Origin: a bacterium
GTDB lineage: Bacteria > Patescibacteriota > Gracilibacteria > UM-FILTER-43-11
Length of the DNA: 19,746 bases
Direction of reading: 5' to 3'
Assembly: GCA_030426875.1 (NCBI GenBank)
Contig: JAUHXI010000004.1
Location: forward strand, 1 to 19,746
The position numbers were made by a program, and so were the translations under genes. Positions 7,767 through 14,440 of the stretch are shown here, piece after piece. The first letter of the stretch is position 1, and each line of letters begins with the position of its first letter. Under the pieces are notes generated by a model. The model saw only the letters and a list, made by a program, of their open reading frames with translations, did not search any database and had not been told where the DNA came from.

Positions 7767-7887
7767 ATTTTCCACTTAACACCTTCTTCACCCAACCCAT
7801 TTTAACCTTATTCACCACTTGAAACCCTCACCCCCCCTCACCTCTTTTTTTCTGAGCTTCCGGGAAATCAACCATTTATTTGAGGGG
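7767..7887. repeat. Dispersed intergenic element, copy A
   Basis: Shares with 14173-14284 the exact box ATTTTCCACTTAA (7767-7779) and, 75 nt further on, AGCTTCCGGGAAAT, a palindromic TTCC-N-GGAA core at 7858-7866. Both copies continue into TTATTT and a short G run. Between the boxes the plus strand is almost free of G and rich in C and T. DnaA-box-like 9-mers occur at 7768 (TTTTCCACT) and 7808 (TTATTCACC). It fills most of the 328-nt hisS/virB4 divergent gap. Confidence 0.6.
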
Positions 7888-7911
7888 AAAATCTCCCAAT
7901 GTTTTAAGCCA

Positions 7912-7940
7912 TTGATTTTTAGTCTATTTTTTGCTATAAT
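7912..7940 (+). promoter_or_regulatory. Strong sigma70-type promoter for the VirB4-like gene
   Basis: TTGATT (7912-7917), a 17-nt spacer, and a consensus TATAAT (7935-7940). Transcription would begin about 14 nt before the ATG at 7961, leaving a very short leader with no Shine-Dalgarno at normal spacing. Confidence 0.75.
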
Positions 7941-7960
7941 TAGAGGATTAAATTGAATCA

Positions 7961-9994
7961 ATGGACCCTGAAAATCAATCACAAAATCAAAATCCAAACG
8001 ACCTTGCCCCGGTATCAGGAATTCCTGAATCCCTGAAGCAAGACGTTAATCAAGCAGAAAATCAGCCTCAAGCTGATGAAAAACCTAAAAAACTAGGGTT
8101 TTTCCAGAAGCTTAAGTTGACACTCTTCCCACCGGCAAAGCCCAAAAATGGGACGCTCGGACCTGATTCCGTTGAAAAAAAGACAAAAAAAGACACGCAA
8201 GAGACTAAAAAGACCACAGCTCAAGAAATTCGAGAGGCTGAAAAAATCTATAAAGAAGGCATTGCCACGATCAAAGACCTGATTGCACCGGCTTCCATGG
8301 AAATCATGGTGGATAAAATCAAGATCAGTGGTGTGTCAGCCAAGAGCTTTTTTGTGTACGCCTACCCACGCTACACCGAGGTCAATTGGCTTTCACCTGT
8401 CATTAATTTTGATGTGAGCATGGATGTTTCGATGTTCATCTATCCAAGCAAGAGTGAAAAGATGATGAAATTTTTGAAGAATAAAGTGGCTCAGATTCAG
8501 TCTAGCATTCGCATTGAGCAAGAAAAAGGCATGGTGTCAGACCCAGCCTTAGAAACAGCGCTTCAGGATGCGGAAGAGTTGCGACGTAATTTACAACGCG
8601 GACAAGAACGTTTCTTTCAATTTGGTTTGTATTTTACCATTTATGCTGAGGAAGAGGATAAGATCAAAAAAATTCAAACCCGCTTAGAAACGGCTTTGGG
8701 GGGTAGATTAGTGTTAACCAAACCTGCAGATTTACAAATGGAACACGGTTTCAATTCATGCCTACCCTTGGCAAGCGATGAATTGGAAATCAGTCACAAC
8801 ATGAATACGAATCCTTTGTCGACGACCTTCCCCTTCAGTTCTTCAGACATGACCAGTAGCGAAGGGATTTTGTATGGAGTCAATCGTCACAATGACAGTT
8901 TGATTATTTTTGACCGCTTCAATTTAGAAAATGCCAATTCGGTTGTCTTTGCTAAATCGGGTGCGGGTAAATCTTATGCTGTTAAGTTAGAAATTTTACG
9001 TTCACTCATGATGGGAACAGATGTCATCATCATTGATCCGGAGAACGAGTATGAAGAGTTGTCCAAGACCGTGGGAGGGACTTATTTGAGGGTGTCTCTG
9101 AGCTCAGAGCAGCGCATCAACCCATTCGATCTACCTTCACCCATTAGCGACGCTGACGAGAGCTCTGGTGAACTATTGCGCTCCAACATCATCACCCTAC
9201 ATGGGCTTTTGAATTTAATGCTAGGTAAACTCTCCCCAGAAGAAGAGGGCTTGATGGACAAAGCTTTGCTGGATACCTATGCACTTAAAGGCATAACGAT
9301 GGACACAGCCAATCCATCTGAGTTGGAACCGCCAACTATGGAAGACCTCTATGACATTTTGGCCAACATGAGAGGGGGTGAAAATTTGGCTCAAAGGCTT
9401 CAAAAATACACAGTTGGAACCTTTTCGGGACTCTTCAACCGGCCCACCAATGTGGACATGAATAAGAGTAATTTGATGGTTTTTTGCATCCGAGATTTGG
9501 AGGATGTGCTCAGGCCCATCGCCATGTATATTATTTTGAATTACATTTGGAATACCGTTCGATCGACAATGAAAAAACGCATGTTGATCATTGATGAGGC
9601 ATGGTCGCTGATGCAATACGAAGACAGTGCTCGTTTTTTGTATGGTTTGGTCAAGCGGGCTCGAAAGTATTATTTGGGAATCACAACCATCACGCAGGAC
9701 GTGGAGGATTTTGTGGAATCAAGTTATGGAAAACCGATCATCACGAACTCATCGATGCAGCTTCTACTCAAACAGTCCACGAGTGCGATTGATAAATTGA
9801 CGGAGGTTTTTAACCTGACGGAAGGGGAAAAATACTTGCTATTGAATGCAAATGTGGGGCAGGGTCTCTTTTTTGCGGGATTGAAACATGTGGCGATTCA
9901 AATCATCGCCTCGTATGACGAAGATAAAATCATCACGACCAATCCTGAAGAGATGCTCAATAAAAAAGCAGCAGATGGGACGGTGGATTACTAA
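7961..9994 (+). CDS. VirB4/TraC-type ATPase
   Basis: A 677-residue ATPase of the VirB4/TraC/ConE family, which powers type IV secretion or conjugation at the inner face of the membrane. The first 90 residues are a Gln/Asn/Lys-rich linker. The family N-terminal domain follows at about 100-310. The RecA-like ATPase domain has Walker A AKSGAGKS at 331-338, then IIIDPENEYEEL. Walker B MLIIDEAW is at 541-548, followed by RARKYYLGITTITQDVEDF, the usual VirB4 sensor region. No membrane segment is evident, and the length is near that of Gram-positive-type VirB4 proteins. No VirB6, VirB8, PrgI-like or coupling-protein gene is in the window. Solitary VirB4-like genes are common in Patescibacteria and may serve an export or pilus-like system. 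It has its own strong promoter at 7912. Confidence 0.88.
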   Translation: MDPENQSQNQNPNDLAPVSGIPESLKQDVNQAENQPQADEKPKKLGFFQKLKLTLFPPAKPKNGTLGPDSVEKKTKKDTQETKKTTAQEIREAEKIYKEGIATIKDLIAPASMEIMVDKIKISGVSAKSFFVYAYPRYTEVNWLSPVINFDVSMDVSMFIYPSKSEKMMKFLKNKVAQIQSSIRIEQEKGMVSDPALETALQDAEELRRNLQRGQERFFQFGLYFTIYAEEEDKIKKIQTRLETALGGRLVLTKPADLQMEHGFNSCLPLASDELEISHNMNTNPLSTTFPFSSSDMTSSEGILYGVNRHNDSLIIFDRFNLENANSVVFAKSGAGKSYAVKLEILRSLMMGTDVIIIDPENEYEELSKTVGGTYLRVSLSSEQRINPFDLPSPISDADESSGELLRSNIITLHGLLNLMLGKLSPEEEGLMDKALLDTYALKGITMDTANPSELEPPTMEDLYDILANMRGGENLAQRLQKYTVGTFSGLFNRPTNVDMNKSNLMVFCIRDLEDVLRPIAMYIILNYIWNTVRSTMKKRMLIIDEAWSLMQYEDSARFLYGLVKRARKYYLGITTITQDVEDFVESSYGKPIITNSSMQLLLKQSTSAIDKLTEVFNLTEGEKYLLLNANVGQGLFFAGLKHVAIQIIASYDEDKIITTNPEEMLNKKAADGTVDY

Positions 9995-10038
9995 CCCATT
10001 TTTAGGCACGCCTAAGACAAATCTCTAACTCTCACAAC

Positions 10039-10144
10039 TTTTTTCTAGCTATTAACTGATAGCTGTTAGCTTTTAGAAAAACCACCACTTTTTAGCTCCA
10101 CTAAAAATAAAAATCTAACCACTCACAGCTAATAGCTAACAACT
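10039..10144. terminator. Inverted repeats between convergent genes, possible bidirectional terminator
   Basis: TTTTTCTAGCTA (10040-10051) can pair with TAGC and TAGAAAAA (10067-10081), giving a hairpin with T-rich flanks on both strands. A second, wider inverted repeat pairs AGCTGTTAGCTTTTAG (10061-10076) with CTAATAGCTAACAACT (10129-10144), 14 of 16 positions. The gap separates the ends of the VirB4-like gene and the minus-strand transporter, where a two-way terminator is expected. Confidence 0.4.
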
Positions 10145-10164
10145 CCTAAATCTAGTGATAGTAT

Positions 10165-11109
10165 TCAGGAGCTAGAAGTATGCCTAGCATGAGTTGTGGC
10201 CACTTGCTCATTCTTCACCACAAACCACATGATCACTAGTAAAAAAATGGCAGCAATCCATTGGGTGTAAGAGAGTTTTACGTCCGAAAAATAATTGATG
10301 ACCAGGGCAGAGATGGGCCACATCAACTCAATCAAAGTCGAACGGGACGCTGGGATTCGTTTCAACCCGTAATAATAAAGCGCTAGAGCCACCATTCCCG
10401 TTGAAAAAGTGATGGCCACAATGTACTTCCACATGCCAGGGGTGACGGCGGTAAAAGAATGAAGATCCCCCATTGCAATACCTATGATAAAGGCAAAAAT
10501 GGGGGTCCAAAAAAACCGAGCGGCGGTCACATGAAGGGTGGAAACTCCTTTTAATGTGTATTTAGAGAGCGCTGTCGAAATTCCCCATGCAGCTGCGGCG
10601 CCCAGAGCCAAGATGGCGCCGATCACTGTTCCTTCGCCAGTGTTGAAATTGGGGGCTAAATCTGGAAACCAAATCATATAAGCACAGCCCAAAGCCAGGA
10701 CGGTCAGTAGCCAAAAGCGTTTTCCTAAGGTTTCTTTTAGAATGATGGCAGCAGCCGCAATGGCAAATAGGGGTTGAAGTTGCTGCATCAAAACCACAAT
10801 TGAAAAAGGGGCAAACTGAGTTTGAACTAAGGCAGCTGTGTACAAAACGGTTCCTCCTGCACCAGAAAGTAGGGAGACCACAATGATGGCCACCCATTGT
10901 TTTTTTGTGAGATTGGCAAAGGGTTTGAAGCTGAATTTAAAGCCGATCAACAGAACGGGAATGAGGACTGCTAAACCAAATAGATGCTCCCAAAAAACGA
11001 CCACTGAAGGGGGCAGCTCAAACAATTGAGCACGCAATAATACATCCAGGCTCCACAGCACGGCTGCAGCAGCGACGGCTAAAGAGCCGTAATAAAGTGA
11101 TTTTTTCAT
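10165..11109 (-). CDS. EamA-family (DMT superfamily) transporter
   Basis: A 314-residue membrane protein with about ten hydrophobic segments, arranged as two EamA repeats. Family-type features include PSVVVFWEHLFGL near the start, TQFAPFSIVVLMQQLQPLFA in repeat one, and ARFFWTPIFAF and IPASRSTLIELMWPISALVI in repeat two. These proteins export or import small metabolites such as amino acids. The substrate cannot be read from sequence. I place the start at 11109 (MKKSLYYGSL), which gives the usual positive N-terminus. An ATG at 11142 would add eleven non-membrane residues and sits inside the structured leader. GAGAAC lies just upstream of the chosen start. About 180 nt of stem-loops precede it (11115-11295), hinting at control at the RNA level. 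The tail NEQVATTHARHTSSS is hydrophilic. Confidence 0.88.
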   Translation of the reverse strand: MKKSLYYGSLAVAAAAVLWSLDVLLRAQLFELPPSVVVFWEHLFGLAVLIPVLLIGFKFSFKPFANLTKKQWVAIIVVSLLSGAGGTVLYTAALVQTQFAPFSIVVLMQQLQPLFAIAAAAIILKETLGKRFWLLTVLALGCAYMIWFPDLAPNFNTGEGTVIGAILALGAAAAWGISTALSKYTLKGVSTLHVTAARFFWTPIFAFIIGIAMGDLHSFTAVTPGMWKYIVAITFSTGMVALALYYYGLKRIPASRSTLIELMWPISALVINYFSDVKLSYTQWIAAIFLLVIMWFVVKNEQVATTHARHTSSS

Positions 11110-11114
11110 GAGGT

Positions 11115-11295
11115 TCTCTTTTTTGTTGCCTAGAGACAACACTGCACTTTGAGAGCACAGTCCCGACTATACGGTCGGCCCATGAGTTTCACATGGTCAT
11201 CCCCCTGAGCACCAGAATGCTGAGCGGGTCGACGGCTTTAGAGTTCTAAGGGGAACTCCTTACGTCCGATTGGCGAATTTCGCGCCACCCTAGAG
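11115..11295 (-). ncRNA. Candidate structured leader RNA or riboswitch of the EamA gene
   Basis: Read on the minus strand, the region is clearly richer in GC than its surroundings and packed with stems. A three-way junction is closed by GGG (11290-11288) with CCC (11228-11226). One arm is GGCG-CGAAATT-CGCC (11286-11272). The other is TCGgACG with CGTCGA (11269-11229), continued by GAGTTC/GAACTC. Then come AGCA/TGCT inside CCC/GGG, CCATG-TGAAACT-CATGG, CCGAC-CGTATA-GTCGG (11178-11163) and GTTG/CAAC. The leader ends directly at the gene start with no long open frame. I compared it by eye with common riboswitch consensus motifs (SAM-I, TPP, ykkC, T-box, fluoride, cobalamin, Mn) and found no convincing match. 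Confidence 0.5.
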
Positions 11296-11694
11296 ATTGA
11301 TAAAATGTTATTTAAGTTTCGATTCTTAATTTAAAGTAATGTGGTTAAAATGCCAAGGGGCAAAATTTGGAAGGATCAGTAGATTTCTAGTTTGAACAAA
11401 TCCCATAAAAAAATCTAAAATCATTCCAAACCCTATAAATAAGTGTTGATTTCCTGGTAAGGCTAGGGGCCTGGGGAGAAACGAGCGGGTAAAACAATGA
11501 ATAAAGGAAATAAAGATGATTCCACCTCACCTCGTGTTCTCCCCAGCCGTTTTTGCTTCGTTTTTGCGGTCAAAAATGAAGAAAAGAAAAAAACAAAAAA
11601 AGAGGTGAAATGAAGAATTAGGGCATTACAGTGGGAGTTGAGGTTGAAGTGAAGAAGGTTTCAAACTAAAAAAAGGTGATCCCAGATAAGCTTA
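11296..11694. other. Non-coding stretch with a large inverted repeat and a 38-codon ORF
   Basis: CTGGGGAGAAACGAG (11471-11485) pairs with CTCGTGTTCTCCCCAG (11531-11546) with one bulge across a 45-nt loop. The right arm is followed by CCGTTTTTGCTTCGTTTTTG, a T-rich tract with a tandem CGTTTTTGC motif, so on the plus strand this could end a transcript. A short open frame at 11497-11613 (MNKGNKDDSTSPRVLPSRFC, then a Lys-rich tail) overlaps it. I cannot support it as a gene. The rest is AT-rich, and no promoter or conserved RNA was recognised. Confidence 0.4.
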
Positions 11695-11717
11695 GGCAAT
11701 TTCTTGGCCGAATTGCC
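11695..11717 (-). terminator. Hairpin at the end of the hpf operon
   Basis: GGCAATT (11695-11701) and AATTGCC (11711-11717) form a perfect 7-bp stem with a 9-nt loop, 12 nt past the stop of the last operon gene. On the minus strand a run of seven T follows only about 20 nt later, so it is an imperfect intrinsic terminator. Confidence 0.4.
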
Positions 11718-11729
11718 AGACTAGAAGAA

Positions 11730-12449
11730 TTACAACAAAGCCCTTCTATAAAGCGGCCGATACAAACACTCACTCGGTGCAATGAAATAGTCGTCTCCGC
11801 TGAATTTTTTATCTGTAAAATTCGCTGCAAAGCCCCGAATCAAAACCAGTGGAATGGAAGCATCGGTTTCGCCCATCAGCACGTTGGCTGCGCAGGCCAG
11901 ATCGTCTGCCACGGCAATTTTGGTGTAGGCCATTTTGCGTCCGAACAAATCAGCTGCACCTCGCTCATCTTTCACCCCTTCAAAACCGGCCCAACCGATG
12001 GCAATACCACTGGTCCCCTGTCTTAGGGGCTGGCAATGAGAGTCTGTGATCAGCACGCCCAATTCAGAGAGGTTGAAATGGGTCATCAATTTTTTTCGGA
12101 GTTCAAAGGCTCCCTCAAAAGGTTTTTTTGGCCAGAGGACCACTTGATTGTCTGGTGTGTTGCTGTTGTCGATGCCTGCGTTGGGGATCATGATTTTGTT
12201 TTTCATGGTCAGGACCATGTCGCCCTCGTCTAACACCTCATCTGCCTCGTGCCGAATAAGGTCTTTAAAGGCCTCTGGTGAATCGATCTTCTTCAAAAGC
12301 CCCTGCGAATAGGCCATGACTTTGGAGGCCATCACCACAATGTCCCCCAATTGAATGGTTTGCTGGTTGTCTTTTAAGGCTTGTTGAATGATCATCATTA
12401 AATCATCATCGGGTTTGACGCGTTGGGTTTTGAGGGGAAAAAGTTGCAT
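11730..12449 (-). CDS. CofE-family protein (F420-0:gamma-glutamyl ligase-like)
   Basis: A 239-residue protein with the CofE/FbiB-N fold signatures. These are GDIVVMASKVMAYSQG at 35-50, NKIMIPNAGIDNSN at 84-97, VLITDSHCQPLRQGTSGIAI at 132-151, then WAGFEGVKDERGAADLFGR, DDLACAANVLMGE and PLVLIRG. In archaea and actinobacteria CofE adds glutamates to coenzyme F420 using GTP and a metal ion. No other F420 gene is visible here, so the true substrate may differ, perhaps another glutamylation. It starts 6 nt after the preceding membrane-protein gene ends, so it is the last gene of the operon with hpf. It ends in TAA. Confidence 0.82.
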   Translation of the reverse strand: MQLFPLKTQRVKPDDDLMMIIQQALKDNQQTIQLGDIVVMASKVMAYSQGLLKKIDSPEAFKDLIRHEADEVLDEGDMVLTMKNKIMIPNAGIDNSNTPDNQVVLWPKKPFEGAFELRKKLMTHFNLSELGVLITDSHCQPLRQGTSGIAIGWAGFEGVKDERGAADLFGRKMAYTKIAVADDLACAANVLMGETDASIPLVLIRGFAANFTDKKFSGDDYFIAPSECLYRPLYRRALL

Positions 12450-12455
12450 TTTTGC

Positions 12456-13715
12456 TCAGGAGTTAGGTTTTTTTTCAAGATTTAAGAGGATCACAATGCC
12501 TCCGATGATTAAAAAGAAGATCATCGCTAAATCATTTTTCCAAAAGGGCATGTCAAACAGGCCGTGGATCAAAATCCCCCAAAAAGCGAGCAAAGGGTAG
12601 GTGAATTTTTGATGAGCCAAAACAATGAAGCCAAATAAAGCGAAGAGGCCCATGATTCCAGCGCTCAACCAGAAGCCCAAGAAGATATTGTGAGGGTGTG
12701 GCATATTCCATTCTAAAGGTGCCCAATCTAGCACTGTGGGAGCTTTGAATTGGTAGTAATACTCAAACAAGCCGGGCCCGACGCCTAGCACAGGCCTTTC
12801 GGCAATCATGTGTGAGGACACCTGGTAGAGCTCAATCCTAACCGAGCTACTGGAGCGGCTTTCCCAGTCTAAAAATTGTTGAAACTTGGGAGAATTCCAT
12901 TGTGAGATGATCAAAATCACGAACACGCACCCTAGGGAGACTATACCCCAGATGAGCGTTTTCATTTTCTTTCGATGGCCTACAATCAGCCCTAAGACGT
13001 AAAATCCTATTGCTCCAAAAAGGCTTAAAATAGCACCATAGGATTGCGTCATGACCAGGGCATGGAGCACTATTGCAAATGAGAAGAGGTTGAGCCAGCG
13101 ATGAGATCCTGTCAGTTCTTTTTTTTGGAATAGAAAATAACCACTCAATAGCAAGGCGGGGCCTAGGTAAAGGGCTAAGTAGTTGGCTGATTCAAATAGG
13201 CCGGCAAGCCTAAGGTCGTCGGTGAAGCCTTCGGCAAATATGCCCAGTCCATAGGCAATGAGGGAGATGATAGCCGCTGAATAAATGAAGTTTAGGAAAA
13301 TGAGTCTCAAGGATTTCGATGCGTTGATCCGTTGGGTGAGGACTAAGAAGTATAAAAAGGGAGCAAACACCCACCCTTTCCACAAGCCCAGACTCACGCG
13401 TTGGGTGTTCAAGAGCTCTCGCGATAAGGTGATAAAATCGGTTTCAGAAAAAAAGGCGGAAAGAAACGCTCCCACCACTAGAAGTCCGCCAAAAATATAG
13501 CCAGCATATAGTATTTTACTCTCTCGCCATTTGATTTGTTTTAAAATCAAGGCTAACACAAAAGCGCCAAAAAGGAGGTAAGTGAAGACTTCCAGCACTG
13601 TAAATGGAATGCCCGCTACTTGAAAACGCAGCAGGTAGAGTGGAAAAAAGAAGGGGGACATCCACAAAAGCCACTGAAGGAAGCGTTTTAATAATGTTGA
13701 ATGGGCTTTCTTCAT
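12456..13715 (-). CDS. O-antigen ligase/polymerase-like membrane protein (Wzy_C family)
   Basis: A 419-residue polytopic membrane protein with about eleven to twelve hydrophobic segments. It has the large periplasmic loop typical of the WaaL/Wzy family at about 273-344. That loop has RIELYQVSSHMIAERPVLGV near 293-312, then GPGLFEYYYQF, and the diagnostic MPHPHNIFL with H340 and H342. Family members join or polymerise lipid-linked glycans on the outer face of the membrane, so this one probably modifies a cell-surface polysaccharide. A Patescibacterium has no LPS, so the acceptor is uncertain. It lies 26 nt after hpf and 6 nt before the CofE-like gene on the same strand. Confidence 0.85.
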   Translation of the reverse strand: MKKAHSTLLKRFLQWLLWMSPFFFPLYLLRFQVAGIPFTVLEVFTYLLFGAFVLALILKQIKWRESKILYAGYIFGGLLVVGAFLSAFFSETDFITLSRELLNTQRVSLGLWKGWVFAPFLYFLVLTQRINASKSLRLIFLNFIYSAAIISLIAYGLGIFAEGFTDDLRLAGLFESANYLALYLGPALLLSGYFLFQKKELTGSHRWLNLFSFAIVLHALVMTQSYGAILSLFGAIGFYVLGLIVGHRKKMKTLIWGIVSLGCVFVILIISQWNSPKFQQFLDWESRSSSSVRIELYQVSSHMIAERPVLGVGPGLFEYYYQFKAPTVLDWAPLEWNMPHPHNIFLGFWLSAGIMGLFALFGFIVLAHQKFTYPLLAFWGILIHGLFDMPFWKNDLAMIFFLIIGGIVILLNLEKKPNS

Positions 13716-13741
13716 GATATGAAAAAGGTGGATTTTCCCAA

Positions 13742-14068
13742 TTAGTGTCGCTCAGAGATATGATGGGTTTTGTCTTTGTAGCGTTCGATGGGGCCTTTTA
13801 TTTTTTCAATCACGTTGTCCACGGCATTTTCTAGCGAGGCGGCGTGGGCTTCGGCGCGTAGGGTTTCGTTGGGTATGAAGAGGGTCAGGTGGCATTCGTA
13901 GGCGTCTTCTGGTTTTTTGGAGGCTTGATGGATGAGGTCTGCTTTGATTTCACTGGAATCGTCGGAGAGTCGGCTGGTCCACTGGGTGATTCTCTCAAAT
14001 TTTTCCATAAAATACGCCTCTCGCTCTTGGGATAGTTCAACGTTTTGAGTGTGAATTTTGATTTGCAT
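13742..14068 (-). CDS. hpf: Short ribosome hibernation promoting factor (HPF/RaiA family)
   Basis: A 108-residue protein of the short HPF/YfiA class, which binds the 30S A/P region and inactivates ribosomes under stress. It begins MQIKIHTQNVELSQEREAYF, the first strand and helix of the fold. The middle strands (IKADLIHQ, YECHLTLFIP, LRAEAHAASLENAVDNVIEK) end in the basic helix PIERYKDKTHH. There is no C-terminal dimerisation domain, unlike long HPF. Many codons end in C, unlike its neighbours. It is the first gene of a three-gene minus-strand operon driven by the promoter at 14098-14126. Confidence 0.87.
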   Translation of the reverse strand: MQIKIHTQNVELSQEREAYFMEKFERITQWTSRLSDDSSEIKADLIHQASKKPEDAYECHLTLFIPNETLRAEAHAASLENAVDNVIEKIKGPIERYKDKTHHISERH

Positions 14069-14097
14069 GATTTTGATTGTTTAGTTTTTACATCTAG

Positions 14098-14126
14098 ATT
14101 GTACATGATGGAGGGTTGAAATTCAA
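14098..14126 (-). promoter_or_regulatory. Sigma70-type promoter of the hpf operon
   Basis: On the minus strand TTGAAT (14126-14121), a 17-nt spacer, then TACAAT (14103-14098). The start would be near 14091, about 22 nt before the hpf ATG. No Shine-Dalgarno is seen in the short leader. Confidence 0.65.
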
Positions 14127-14172
14127 TTTGGAAAAATTGTGAATGGTGGTTAAGAGATTTGTGGATTAAGAA

Positions 14173-14284
14173 ATTTTCCACTTAAACTTTTTTATCTTAA
14201 CCCACTCACACACCCCGTTCCCCTGTAAAACCCCACCCCCCTATCGCTCCTAAGCTTCCTGGAAATTAGCAGTTATTTATAGGG
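14173..14284. repeat. Dispersed intergenic element, copy B
   Basis: Second copy of the element at 7767-7887. ATTTTCCACTTAA (14173-14185) is identical. The second box AGCTTCCTGGAAAT starts at 14253, with a TTCC-N-GGAA core at 14256-14264, then TTATTT and AGGG. The 67 nt between the boxes are rich in C and poor in G, as in copy A. A DnaA-box-like TGTGGATTA lies just outside at 14160-14168. It sits in the divergent gap between hpf and the PP2C-like gene. Beyond it, at 14292-14313, is an AT-only hairpin ATTTTGTA-TTTTTT-TACAAAAT. Confidence 0.6.
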
Positions 14285-14440
14285 TTTGGAGTGATTTTGT
14301 ATTTTTTTACAAAATTTATTTATGGGAGAGTTTACTGGTTTAGATTTTAGCTCTAAAAAAGTCTCACTCAAATTTTTGAATAAAACCAAAATTAATGTTA
14401 AATTAAAAACACTGCAAAAAACTCAAATAAAAAGAACCCC

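Noticed and set aside
7767..7887. Replication origin based on DnaA-box-like 9-mers
   Set aside because: The matches are imperfect and few, with no dnaA/dnaN and no AT-rich unwinding cluster with boxes. Kept only as a remark on the shared element.
10328..10897. Minus-strand frames inside the EamA gene, suggesting a frameshift
   Set aside because: The main frame is continuous and carries all ten expected membrane segments. The others are shadows.
11161..11180. GTATAGTC resembling a group I intron S element
   Set aside because: No matching R, P or Q elements and no split gene were found. The bases form a simple CCGAC/GTCGG hairpin.
11281..11295. AGGGTGGCGCG on the minus strand as a T-box motif
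   Set aside because: A T-box sequence should lie near the 3' end of the leader, just before a terminator, with specifier Stem I upstream. Here it is at the 5' end and is already paired in the proposed junction.
13885..14181. 98-residue minus-strand frame overlapping hpf
   Set aside because: It is out of frame with the well-conserved hpf, is low in family-like features, and crosses the hpf promoter.
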